A stretch of DNA of 64,000 nt from Impatiens glandulifera (Eukaryota; Streptophyta; Magnoliopsida; Ericales; Balsaminaceae): the NCBI RefSeq assembly GCF_907164915.1, contig NC_061870.1:1347501-1411500 (forward strand), given 5' to 3'. Positions 8,397 through 19,329 of this stretch are shown one piece after another. The notes below the pieces were generated by a model. The model was not told the origin of the DNA, did not search any database, and saw only the letters and a list, made by a program, of their open reading frames with translations. Position 1 is the stretch's first letter. Every line of letters begins with the position of its first letter. The position numbers and the translations under genes are program-made.

Positions 8397-10430
8397 TTCT
8401 ATATGGTGTTTTGATTTTTAATTATATGGATCTTGTTTAATTATCTAAGCATATCAATTGTGTGTCAATATCTAAGTATATATGGATTGTGATTGAATTT
8501 ACAAGTATAAATTTATGTTTGATTATATAAGGATGTATAAAAGTTTGTGTTTGATTATAATTAGAATGTGTGTGTATGGTTTGTGTAGGTGTTGTGTTTC
8601 ATTTATAAGTAGAAAATTGTGTTTACTTTCTTAAGGATAAAATATAATTAGGCTTCAATCTGATTAATTATTAAATTTGAAGAGATCAAATACCGAGAGA
8701 TTTAAATTAAATCTTTCGGTATTTAAAGGTATTGACAAAAGAATTGCCATATCTGTCGGTTTTATCCACTTCCCCACACTTTGAGAATTTCTAAGTAAAT
8801 ATGGCCAAAGCCGAAAAATGGGTAAATTTGTCAGTTTTGACACCAAATACAGAAAGATAATCTACAAATCTCTTGGTAATGGTAGTCTTCATTAATTTTT
8901 TTTCCCTTTTCTAAGTGGTGTTTTGATATTAAGTATATGAATCTTGTTTAATTATCTAAGCATATCAATTGTGTGTCAATATACAACTATAAGGATTGTG
9001 ATTGAATTTACAAATATAATTTTGTGTTTGATTATTTAAGGATGTATAAAGATTTGTGTTTGATTATAATTAGAATGTGTGTATTGTTTGTGTTTGTATG
9101 TGTAGGTGTTGTTTTTTATTTCTAAGTATATGATTGTGTTTAGTATCTTAAGGATAAAATATAATCAGGCTTAAATCTAATTAATTATAAAATTTGAAGG
9201 GTTCAAGATTTAAATCACATCTTTCGATATTTAGAGGTAAAGCCAAAATAATTAACCAAATTTTTCGGTATTAGCCACTTCCCAGAACTTTGGGAATTTC
9301 TTGGTAATTAAGGTAAAAAACTAAAGTAATGAGTAAATCTTCTGGCTTTACCCCTAAATACCGAAAGATTTACTCCATATCTTTCTCGAATGACCTTCTT
9401 CACTAATTTTATATCCTTTTTCTAAGTGGTGTTTTGGTTTTTAAGTATATGGATCTTATTTAATTATCTAAGCATATCAATTGTGTATCAATATTCAAAT
9501 ATAGGGATTGTGATTGATTTTTACAAGTATAGGTTTGTGTTTGATTATATAAGGATTTATAAAGGTTTGTGTTTGATTATAATTAGAATGTGTGTGTATG
9601 GTTTGTATTTGTATGTGTAGGTGTTGTGTTTAATTTTTAAGTATATGATTGTGTTTAGTTTCTAAAGGATAAAATATAATCAGGCTTAAATTTGATTAAT
9701 TATGAAATTTGAATGAATCAAATACCGAAAGATATGAATCATATCTTTCGGTAATTAGAGGTAAAGCCAAAACCATTAACCAAATCTTTCGGTATTGGTC
9801 ACTTCCTAGCAATTTGAAAATTTATGGGTGATTATTGTAAAAGCCGGAAGACATGTGTATTTTTTTCGGCTTTCAAAGCAAATACCGAAAGATTTGATAT
9901 AAATCTTTCGGTAATAAAATTCTTCACTAATTTATTTCCCATTTTCTAAGTGGTGTTTTGGTTTCTATGTTTTTGGTTCTTGTTTAATTATCTAAGCATA
10001 TCAATTTTGTGTCAATATCCAAGTATAGGAACTGTGTTTGAATTTATAATTATAAGATTGTGTTTGATTATATAAGGATGTATATAGATTTTTGTTTGAT
10101 TATAATTACAATGTAGATGTTGTGTTCAATTTCTAAGTATACGATTGTGTTTAGTTTCTTAAGGATAAAATATAATCAGGATTAAATCTCATTAATTATT
10201 AAATTTGAAGGGGTCAAATACCAAAAAATTTAAATCATATCATTCAGTATTTAAAGGTAAAGCCGAAAGATTTAACCAAATATTTCGGTATTGGACCAAT
10301 CCCAACACCCAGAACAATTTTTGGGTGATTAATGAAAAAGACGAAAGAAATGGGTAAAACTATCGGTCATTAATTAAGAGGTAATACTGAAAGATTTACT
10401 ATATCTTAGGGTATTGCCCCTTTATATCGT
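8397..10430 (+). repeat. Four tandem units of about 515 bp inside the CACTA element
   Basis: Units start at about 8397, 8915, 9420 and 9946, each with TCTAAGTGGTGTTTTG(A/G)T, then TATCTAAGCATATCAATT, GATTATATAAGGATGTATA and GGATAAAATATAATCAGG. Each ends with short inverted pairs such as ACCGAAAGAT...ATCTTTCGGT. The units differ by scattered substitutions, so the array is not recent. No ORF longer than about 64 codons. Confidence 0.85.
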
Positions 10431-10785
10431 GTTTTTGGCAGAAACTTTCCCCTACACACTCTCTCTCTTCTATCTCACTACCGAAACTCCGCGATCACCG
10501 TTCTTCAGCCAATTTTCCAATCTTTCTTCCGTCGCAGTTCATCTTTCGCTGCCTAGCCTCAGAACTAAGTTGTCGCCCGACCGCAGATCTAAGCTGCCAC
10601 TTCCACGGCCCAACCACCGAAGGAAGGATCTTCAGCTGCATATCCGTTCGATCTCTTCCTCTAGCCACGAATGTCTCCTCCTTGTATATCTTCTCCTTCT
10701 TCACTCTTTATTGATATGAAATTTAGGGTTACTTTAGGGTTAATTGATATATTTGGTTAGCTTTTTGTTGATTTAGGGTTTATTG
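10431..10785 (+). promoter_or_regulatory. Probable leader of the CACTA transposase gene
   Basis: Unlike its surroundings, this stretch is C-rich with CT tracts (CACTCTCTCTCTTC) and then TTTAGGGTT repeats, typical of plant 5' leaders. An open frame at 10414-10719 is proline/serine/leucine-rich and is more likely leader than protein. In CACTA elements transcription starts just inside the subterminal repeats. The copia fragment begins right after it. Confidence 0.4.
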
Positions 10786-12604
10786 TGTTTGGATCGGTGC
10801 TACCAATAGAGACTAAGGTCTAACTATTGTTAACAACTTATGATAAAATCTTCGATAGTAATACTGTGAGGAATTAGTATATGTTTTTATTCTTCACAAA
10901 TCCTCCAAACTTTTGAAACGGATAAAAGTGTGGAAGTGTTCGTCGAATAAGATTGTGAATCATTTAATAATTTCTTTGTGTTCCAGTTGTTCATTCGTTG
11001 TACTTGAGCATCTATTTGTAGTAGAAGGACACCAACGGTCGAATCTTCTTTGTGGACACGTGGCATGTGTCCGTTTAAAGGCCGTCCATAGTACCAAAGT
11101 ACAATAGACTCTGAGCAAAAGGATCATGGCCGTAACGAACTAGTAGTGCGTCGAATATCCTATGATATTGTCTTGTACTAGAAAGGCAGTTGGAAGAATA
11201 TTTGCGTACGTGGCATTTGCTCATTTGATATAATTAGTTGGTTTGTAAGACTGCAAAGAACTGAGTGGAGCAGGAGTTGCAGATAGCTTGTTGATCGTGG
11301 TTAGACGTATGCTTTCTTCAGACGATTGCTAAAGAAAAGTATTAGACGTGCTACTTTAGACCTCGTCTAAACGAGTTAGACGTCCTCGTCTAACTACGTA
11401 TCACTTTAGACCTCGTCTAAAGGAGTTAGACGTCCTCGTCTAACTACACATCCCTTTAGACCTCGTCTAAAGGAATTAGACGACCTCGTCTAACTACGCA
11501 TCCCTTTAGAACTCATCTAAAGGAGTTAGACTACCTCGTCTAACTACGTATCTCTTTAGACTTCGTCTAAATATGTTCCCCTTTAGACCTCATGTAAAGG
11601 AGTTAGACGACCTCGTCTAATTACTCTTTTTTTTAAACCGTGTCTAAAGGATTTAGATGACCTCGTCTTACTACGCTTCCCTTTAGACCTCGTCTAAAGG
11701 TGTTAGACGTCCTCGTCTAACTACGCATCCCTTTAGACCTCGTCTTAAGGAGTTAGACGTCCTCGTCAAACTACACATTCCTTTAGAACTCGTCTAAAGG
11801 AGTTAGACGACCTCGTCTAACTACGCATCCTTTTAAAACTCGTCTAAAGGAGTTAGACAACCTCGTCTAACTGCGCATCCCTTTAGACCTCGTCTAAAGG
11901 AGTTAAACGTCCTCGTCTAACTACGCTTCCCTTTAGACCTCGTCTAAAGGAGTTAGATGACCTCGTTTAATTACTCTTTTCTTTAGACCGTGTCTAAAGG
12001 ATTTAGATGACCTCTTCTAACTACGCTTCTTTTAAGACCTCGTCTAAAGGAGTTAGACGACATCGTCTAACTAAGCATCCCTTTAAACTCGTCTAAAGGA
12101 GTTAGACGATCTCGTCTAACTTCGCATCCCTTTAGACCTCGTCTAAATGATTTAGACGACCTTGTCTAGCTATGATTGCCTTTAGACCTCGTCTAAAGAA
12201 GTTAAACGACCTCTTCTAACTACGCTTTCCTTTTGACATTGTCTAAAGGAGTTAGACTATCTCGTTTAACTGCGTTTCCCTTTAGACCTCGTCTAAAGGA
12301 GATAGACGACCTCGTCTAACTATGCTTTCCTTCAGACCGCATCTAAAGGAGTTAGACTACCATGTCTAACTACGTTTAACGTCTAAGATAGTCTTCTTTA
12401 GACCACGTCTAAAGTAGCATAGTCTTATGTATTCAACTGTATAAAACAAATAGACAACTTAACTTTATTCTATTTAAAAATCATCAAAATCACGTTGTTA
12501 ATATAATGTTCTAGATCATAACTTTTGTTTATTTCTATTTCAAGTTAATTATTTATTACTTAATTAACTCTTTTCTTTTACTTTGTATTTAATTTTTCCC
12601 AACA
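10786..12604 (-). repeat. 3' LTR of the truncated copia element
   Basis: On the minus strand it starts TGTTGGGAAAAATT directly after the purine tract and ends near CCGATCCAAACA. The LTR at 38324-40192 matches it through TCGAATCTTC(T/C)TTGTGGACA, GTGGCAT(G/T)TGTC, the GGATC(A/G)TGGCCGTA region and the tandem GTCTAA array. It lacks about 380 bp present in the other LTR between the TTCTTCACAAATC block and the TATA region, including the CCGAACATCCATAAA word. The left boundary is set by alignment and may be a few bases off. Confidence 0.75.
11338..12420. repeat. About 21 tandem 50-bp units in LTR U3
   Basis: The consensus unit is CTTTAGACCTCGTCTAAAGG, then AGTTAGACGACCTCGTCTAA, then CTACGCATCC. 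Each unit holds two nested inverted pairs: CTTTAGAC with GTCTAAAG, and GTTAGACG with CGTCTAAC. On the LTR strand the array lies upstream of the TATA region, where an enhancer would be. Units vary by point changes. Confidence 0.9.
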
Positions 12605-12618
12605 ATTTCCCCCTTTTT
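12605..12618 (-). promoter_or_regulatory. Polypurine tract (plus-strand primer site)
   Basis: On the minus strand AAAAAGGGGGAAAT is followed immediately by TGTTGGG, the LTR start. Confidence 0.85.
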
Positions 12619-12829
12619 GATGATGTTAAAAATATACAACCTCAAGAAAAATAATCTTCCATCAAATAATATTAAAATCAAAGTCATTCACCGTAGTTTT
12701 CAAACATAGTTTTAAAGTACCAAACAAAGAAAAACACAAGGAGAAAGATTTAGTGTCCTTCCCTTTTTACTCTTGGATCTGCGCCGCTTTGAAGAATTGG
12801 TTCTCCAATTAAAATGTTATGGAATCAAG

Positions 12830-15479
12830 TGATTGCTCGACCTCCACTTCCACCTCCTCTTTCGCCTCCACGACCTTTGCCGATTCTTTCTGGTGCACAA
12901 TTGCCTTTGCCTTCTTCAGAAGTTTTTCGTTTAGATTTTAGGATTTAGGGTTGACCCCCTCTTTTGCTTCCTTTCCCCCTTTTTAACATTATTAGGGTTG
13001 TCAATGATAAGAGCTCTTTCTTTCTCAACAACAGTTGTAGCTTCTTCTTTAGCTTTAAATTTCCTTGCAATGATTGCATCCTGCTCTAATTGCTCAACCT
13101 CTTCTCTTCTTAACGAATTAGACATCTTCATTACTTATGACTGAATAAGTTCATTTACGGATCTGGTTTCTTGGTGAAGCTCTAGGTTGAAATTCTTAGC
13201 TTCAACATGTTGATCCGACTGACGTTTAAAGAAATTCTTGTCCAGCTTCTTGTACTAAGTATGCAGGATGTTGTCTTCATATGTATTTCGCTTCAATGTT
13301 TTCTCAGTTTCCTTTTGGGTGACAAGAATAGAAGAGACAACTTCTTTACTTGAAGCAGACCCCTTCTCAAGATTTTCCAATCTGGATGACATGTCCATTA
13401 TGTTCTGCTGCATAGAACTCAACGCATCCATAATTGCATTACAAAATCTTTCTCCTCTAGGAGAGGCTTCTTCGGAGGAGCGAGCAGCCAAAGATACGAC
13501 TTGGGAGAAAGCTGGCGAAGTGCGAATAGGGTTCACAAGCACATTCACTTGTAAAGAACGCTTTGGTTCTTTGACTTTAGGAGGGAAGAGGTGATACATC
13601 CCTATAATTTTCTTTTCCATTTAGTATCTCGGCACATACCTGATTAACATGCTCTGAAATATCTTTACAGTGAAGAGGTAGATCAACAACGTTCTCAACG
13701 ATGTGTGCAACTATCTTGATGGGTGAAGATGGATGAGCAGTTGGAGAGGGAGGAGGACATTCTTCTAATGGTGTTTCTTCAGAGGATGAGGAGAGCTCAA
13801 CTTTTTCACATTGTTCCGTCTAAATAGACATAGTCTTCTTTGAATCATCTTGCTTCAAGGGTTCTTCCTCATCCTGTGAACCTGGAGACTGTTCAACTGT
13901 GTTTGGCGGTTCCTCCTCAATCAAGGGTGATTTTTCTGTTTCAGACGTAAGAGGAGTCAATTCGGATGTCTCCTTCTAAGGAATGGGCTGGGCGTCTAAA
14001 CAGCTTCAGAAACTACTATCTCCTCTTCAATATGGATTTTAGGTTGAACTACCACAAGAGTCTGTTCAACATACTACTGAGCCATCAGACGCTTTTCTTC
14101 AAAAGAAAAGTTGGCAAGCTCAGTGAAATAGATATCAACCTGCTCTTCATATTTAGATATAAATTGTTCATCTCAAATGATTCGTAGGGGCTCGCCTTGA
14201 CGAGGAGACATGTCATCAATGTCCTTAGAACTGTTGTCATCTGCATCGATTTGAAAATTACTCGACCGAAATGACTCGGTATAATGAACATATCAGATGA
14301 CTGTGAAGCAATAGTCATTCATTATCATGTCAAGTCGTTTCAGTGCATTCTGTTCTGAACAAGCATACCTATTGAGAGGATTAAAATTTTATTTTCTTGC
14401 CTCAACCAAAGGAAATAGAGCACGATCCATTATATTTGCCACAACAAGATCCTTTCTTTTGAGAGCTTCATGGACCTCAGTTGTTTTTGCCCATTTAAGG
14501 ACGCTCTACTCCATCTTTATTAATTTCTTCCATTCCTTTTCGATTTCGTCGCCAGAGATGATTTCATCAAATTGGGAGATTAACCTGTGATTCATCCAGG
14601 TATCGAAGACTTCGATCTTCTCAACAACTTTCATTTCAACCTATTCCATAACGAGATTAAAAATAAGTTTGGCATCCGAAACCTTTTCTGGAATCTCTTC
14701 AGCAACACCTTTCACTTTCCAGGAAATTCGCCTGGTTTGGGAGTAGGTAAAGGTTCTCTGATAGTGATGCCTGGAGCCCCCTAACTTCTCTTAAGATTTC
14801 ATAAGGTGTTAGAGCCTTCTGAAATGCCCCTTCTGGAAGCTCAGTCACTATTCTCGTTGCCTTCTTAACGGGTGGTTCTTCAAAGGTTTCAACAATAAGT
14901 GTCTCAATATTCGACTGAATTGGGAGCTTGTTCGGTAGATACAACAACTACAGGTGTAGGAATATTTTCCTGCTCTGTTTCAACAATTATAATGACATTA
15001 CCAGTAGCATCATCAGATACTGATTCGTCAGGAAAGACATGCGATATTTCCCTGTCAAAGCATTCAATATTTTGACCAATTGGCTGAACAGTTGGTCCTT
15101 CAGCTTGTTCCATCATAGGAACATCAATATTTGGAACTACGGCCGGAGGAGTAGAGGTAGTTACCTTAGTTGAATTTGTGGCGACCTTAGACGCATTCGT
15201 CTGATTAACAATAATAGTAGACGACCTGGCCCGCATCTTTATCAGGTTGGCTGAGGGAGAGAGCGAAAAAGACGAGATCGGGATGGAGGCGAAGGGAGGG
15301 ATTCCTTGTCTTGACCTTTTAGAAATGGAGTCAACTAATCTAGAGTCCCTCATCGACGCTCTCTTCTTCCTATTAGAGCTTGCATCAGAATCCATGACGG
15401 AAGATCTGGCTCTTTTAGCGCTCGCTGTGCGTTTGGAGGTAGCTTGGCGCTTGGACGGAATGATCGATTGACCACTCAT
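12830..15479 (-). pseudogene. C-terminal part of accessory gene, left minus-strand copy
   Basis: It begins with ATG at 15479, immediately after a TAG (15482-15480) in the same frame as the N-terminal part. The first 191 codons are open: a basic patch (SKRQATSKRTASAKRARSS, nuclear-localisation-like), serine-rich linkers, then a valine- and threonine-rich stretch. Further pieces follow in shifted frames: 14947-14699, 13620-13255 (a helical stretch with SSMQQNIMDMSSRLENLEK) and 13131-12931 (charged helix), then a glycine/arginine-rich end (GKGRGGERGGGSGGR) at about 12895-12830. The layout follows the third ORF of the + strand element. Several stops and frameshifts make it inactive. Function unknown. 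Confidence 0.65.
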
Positions 15480-16224
15480 CTATTGGCTGGAGGATCCAGG
15501 ATTCATCTCCTTAGAGAGTTTCATTCTTGTTAGGGTGCCTTTCACATAGATATTAGTTAATATATGGTAGGGGTTAACAACCTCACCCCCACCCATGGGA
15601 ACGCCTAGATGCTCCATGAACCAGCCGAGTTGGACTGAAAAGCCCGAATTTTTCTTGTTCTTTGAATAAACCAATTGGCAAAGATTTGAGAATAAGGTAG
15701 ACGCCCATTTAATCGACATACCTTTGGAAATGGTCATCATGTAGTCGAATCTTTCTTGATTATATAGGTCGAATGAACCTGCCCTACCCCGAAGTGCCTT
15801 AGCCACAATATCGTTTAGAAGACAGAAATGGGGATTCAAGAGCATATTCTTCACATTTATTCTGATCCTAAAGTTTGAAAAGATGATCTGCATCTCTAAA
15901 ATAATCTGGGCCGGAATCGCAACGTAAAAGGTGTGACCCTTAGACAGTAGTTCAAAGAACTCAGCGAGCATTGATTCATTGAAGGAGATATATTTTCCGT
16001 TCACCATCGTCGTTATCAAGTGTCCAACCACATTCCCCGTCTTGAAAAACTCACGCACCTATTTTTCATAGAGAATATAAGGACCGCTGAGATACTTTCC
16101 TGAGGCCAGAGTACTTGAGAGATCTGAACATATCCACAGTGTCTTTTTGATCGATAGAGTATACTGAATTAAAGTCTACATGCAAAGTGTTGTGAGAAAG
16201 GGAAACAACCTTCTTGTCAGCCAT
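15480..16224 (-). pseudogene. N-terminal domain of accessory protein, frameshifted
   Basis: The start MADKK at 16224 is preferred over an upstream ATG at 16263 because relatives begin the same way. After about 40 codons a one-base shift near 16105 and a TAG near 16060 break the frame. From 16058 the domain is open for 192 codons to TAG at 15482-15480. Family motifs present: VDFNSVYS, SGLRK, VREFFKTGN, FDYMMTISKGMSIKWASTLFSNL, GFSVQLGWFMEHLGVPMG and a PYHILTN block. Same family as 945-1682, 2126-2974 and 32607-30445. Confidence 0.75.
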
Positions 16225-16347
16225 CTTTGAAAGTAAGAAACATATTAGAACAGAGAAAATCAAGGTTTCTTAAAGAGAAGGTAGAGAGAGATTTAGGGAT
16301 CTAATAAAGATAGGAAGCGTAAGAACCCCAAACACATGCATCATGTC

Positions 16348-16356
16348 CTTAAATAG
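16348..16356 (-). promoter_or_regulatory. TATA box of accessory gene, left minus-strand copy
   Basis: On the minus strand GTGACTGTTCAAATTCTATT is followed by TAAGGAC. The sister copy at 32711-32719 has GTGACCGTTCGACTCTATTT followed by AAGGAC. The ATG at 16224 is about 125 bases downstream, after a CT-rich leader. Confidence 0.6.
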
Positions 16357-16599
16357 AATTTGAACAGTCACATGTTTAACCATCACTCTCAAAAAAGAAG
16401 GCCCATCAATTAATTTTAGACGCCTTTTCCTAAGAGTAGTCATCATTAACTAAGTTTTTACCAAAAGTCTTAATAGTTAATTGTATGATATATTAGTCAT
16501 TTTATTTAACATTGAAAGACAAGTGTCTTCAAGTTATTCGAATTTAGAAAATAAATGATTTAATGTTTGAGCGGGAAAATTAGATCACAACGCATACTT

Positions 16600-16960
16600 A
16601 GTTTACAGTTGTCCTCAATCGGTCCAAAGATGATACATCTAAAGGACACGTAGTTAGACGTCTAACCTACTATCCACATTCTAGCGTCTAAGTTGGATAG
16701 GCGTTTGTTTAGACGCAGGTGTCTAACTACGCTTGTCTTACAGACGTCTAAATGTCTAATAAGACGCAGACGTCTAATTACGCTTGAACAACACGTGTCA
16801 AACGTGTGTATAGTTAGACGTGGACGTCTAACTACACTTTTCTTTCAGACATCTAACCGGTGTTAGTTTTAAACCAAGACTTTTATCCAAACAAGAAACA
16901 CAAATTATTTAAGTAAATACACGTCTAAGTACACGTTTACTTTTAAATGACCTCGTCTAT
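16600..16960. repeat. GTCTAA / AGACGTCT palindrome cluster upstream of accessory promoter
   Basis: About a dozen GTTAGACGTCTAAC-, AGACGTCT- and GTCTAAC-type words, not in regular tandem. The same words make up the LTR U3 array. The core GACGTC is a classical plant bZIP (C-box) site. The matching region of the sister copy is 33000-33370. Confidence 0.7.
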
Positions 16961-17110
16961 TAGATCGATTGAAGCTTTCATCTGCGTGCATCTGTATGAA
17001 CATATTAAACATTAAATTTCCCCCTCAATTTATGTATGTTTAAAAACAAATAAATGATTTGAGGTCCTCAAGAACCAAAAATAATTTTAGGGAAGAAACA
17101 CTTTAAGCAT

Positions 17111-17301
17111 AGAGTGAGTAGATACTAAAATCATGCATATTTGATAACTTTAACTTGATTCTATAATTTAACGAAATATTGTACGCATTTAGGTCGCCCA
17201 ATTAACATACAATAGCAATATATCAAGAGACCTTAATATCTTAGGCTCTAATCCAATTATGTACTTATGTAGTTTTGTTTTTTTGTAAAATACACAAATA
17301 C
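17111..17301 (+). other. Junction between copia fragment and CACTA transposase remnant
   Basis: AT-rich, no motif seen. Somewhere here the copia sequence stops and CACTA sequence resumes. Confidence 0.35.
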
Positions 17302-17592
17302 AAATTCTATACAGAAAAACATGATGAAGGCCTGACCACTCAAAACAACAGAGTTGTTGTTATAGACATCAATGGATCAGATACTCTGTCATACTACGGA
17401 GTTTTAACGGACATAATCTAAGTACAATATTTTTCTCATAGATGGGTTGTCCTCTTCAAGTGTAAGTGGTTTGATGAAAATTCTGCAAACGTTGAGTAAA
17501 ATGGTTTTAAAAGTATAAATGTCAACAAAATTTTAAAACTCAGGAACCTTATATTTTGGCGAGTCAAACAAAACAAGTATTTTACGCCCTGA
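17302..17592 (+). pseudogene. CACTA transposase (TNPD) C-terminal domain, DUF4216-type
   Basis: One frame carries a readable C-terminal domain of plant En/Spm transposases. It runs FYTEKHDEG, then VVVIDINGS, YYGVLTDII, RWVVLFKCKWFD, NGFKSINVNK, and a degraded final part before ACG CCC TGA. Two in-frame stops occur (after TDII and after NVE). The catalytic Transposase_21 part, which should lie upstream, is absent and the copia fragment occupies its place. It supports the CACTA classification and the + orientation of the element. Confidence 0.8.
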
Positions 17593-17739
17593 CATGGCAT
17601 CACGACCCGATCGGAAGATTGTGACACAAATAAATTCACCTTTTACAAATATATATTTAAGATATGATTTAGTGTTTTACATTAAACTTTATCTCATATT
17701 ATTCCATCCTAATAAATATGCTAGTACTATCTTTGTCTA

Positions 17740-19130
17740 TTGGTACCATGTCGCCAAGAAAACTCACCAAGACATTCAGGGGCTGATGTCACAAATAGGC
17801 GACCTTACGACCCGATGTGGTCTTCAAAGAGTCGGGGAGCATTCAGGGGAGCCTTTAGGGACCGAGTGTTGCTTTTAAGGGACCAAATGTTTAATTCGGT
17901 CGCAATATCTTCTTCCCTAACAAACCACTATCCACAAGAGGATGAGCCTGGGGATTTCATTGAGAGTATATATATATGTGGACTAAGCAGGAGTTAGAGG
18001 ATCATGAGACTAAGACCGAGCATGAGCATGAGCATGAGCATGAGTAGGAGAAACATCAGGATCAACATTACCAGTCCACTGCGAACACTACTGGTACCGA
18101 TAATTTTTTTACTAATAGTTATTGTTTATATTGATTTTGACCTAGAAATATTAATTTTTTACTTTTGTAGGTTCTTCCTCCATGCGGAGATGAGGTCGCG
18201 TCAAGAATATCGAGCTTGCAAAAAGGCACTAAGGATCGAGGGTGCCAATGAGTTTCGGAGATGTGGATGGGAGACCAGCTGGTGATGCTTGGCGTATGTG
18301 GTCTAGGCATGTGGGTTCGATGGTGCAGGACCCCGCAATCATCTCACATCTCCAGTTATAATGGAGGGCTTTGAGTACCGATCAATTGGATACACTATGG
18401 CGTGCCATGAAAGTGAGAAATTAAATTATATGCTTTTAATTAACATTCAAATGATGTTCAATAATATTTGCTGGTTTTTGTTTTTCAGGATCCATTCGAT
18501 AGCACATATATCCCTATGGACACGTACATATAGACCGGGATGGCACACGACAAGTAAATATGGGATACGTGGCACTCCGATTTGAGTCGGTATTACGTCT
18601 GGGTTCATAATAGAGATTAGGCGGCGGTACTTGCACGTCCCCCACCATCATATGATCCAAGAGTCACCAAAAAGGACTCAAACCCCAAGAGTCACAAAAA
18701 ACAACCCGACCTCAATGTCGGATCAATTATCACAAGAAAAATCGTAAGTTAATAATAAGTTTAATTAAAAATTTAATAGAACTATATATTTATAGCTTAT
18801 ATAATAAAACTTTACAATGTGAATGTGGAGATGGAGCAAGTGATTAATGACACACCCATATCTTCTACTTTGATGTGACCGAAAGAATGATCAGGCCCCA
18901 ACGACACGGGACAATTATGGGTATGGGGTCTAGTGTGAGGCCATCGCGCTTTCAGGGGGATCGAAGGAAGGAGGGGAAACAATTCACAACGTGGAGGGTC
19001 ACTAAGGGAGGAGAACCAATGACTCTAGACGTGGGTCAATGAACTAAAAGAGGTAGTTCAAATTTACAACGAGTGAATTCAAGCAGAATTAGCGGAATCA
19101 ACCACCACCCCTACCTCGGCGAGTTAGTAC
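17740..19130 (+). pseudogene. Remnant of second CACTA gene (TNPA / Transposase_24-like), low confidence
   Basis: Scattered coding-like pieces follow the transposase end. At about 18250-18420 a frame reads GRPAGDAWRMWSRHVGSMVQ and later LSTDQLDTLWRAMK. At about 18490-18720 there is DPFDSTYIPMDTY, then ARPPPSYDPRVTKKDSNPK. At about 18890-19060 there is RPSRFQGDRRKEGKQ. This style resembles the plant PTTA/En/Spm (Transposase_24) proteins that accompany TNPD. Stops and AT-rich gaps (introns or decay) separate the pieces. I infer the role from position inside the CACTA element. Confidence 0.45.
18018..18044. repeat. (GAGCAT)n hexanucleotide microsatellite
   Basis: Four full GAGCAT units plus GAG, inside the second CACTA gene remnant. 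Confidence 0.9.
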
Positions 19131-19329
19131 CTTTTAGTATATGTTTTTTCATGAATTATGTACTTTTTGGATTTCTTTATCGTTTTTGGAGTAAATACAT
19201 TTTGGATTAGTTTCTATGCTTATAATACGTAGTGATTGAGAATTTTGGAAATGTAATGATTTTTTTTTCTTATTGTATTTTTTTGGTTTAACTAATAACT
19301 TGTTAGGGTTATGTAAAAAACAAATAGAA
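19131..19329 (+). other. AT-rich stretch before right subterminal repeats
   Basis: No ORF or motif seen. Probably the 3' untranslated region of the second CACTA gene. Confidence 0.3.

Larger units (their letters stand above)
10786..17110 (-). mobile_element. Truncated copia element (aORF family), minus strand
   Basis: Read on the minus strand: the last codons of pol (about 17110-17060, matching 33480-33430), a GTCTAA-rich spacer, an accessory-gene promoter, a broken accessory gene (16224-12830), a polypurine tract (12618-12605) and a 3' LTR (12604-10786). The 5' LTR, gag and nearly all of pol are missing. It is nested in the CACTA element. It is a sister copy of the element at 30430-40192. 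Confidence 0.8.

Noticed and set aside
10414..10719. 101-codon frame as a gene
   Set aside because: Low-complexity Ser/Pro/Leu composition in a CT-rich stretch. Better explained as leader sequence.
10781..10785. TATTG as target duplication of the truncated copia element
   Set aside because: The 5' end of that element is lost, so no true partner exists. Nearby TATTG words at 17176 and 17738 are not at an element end.
11338..12420. CRISPR-like regular repeats
   Set aside because: Repeats are directly adjacent without unique spacers, and they lie within a plant retrotransposon LTR. They are tandem repeats.
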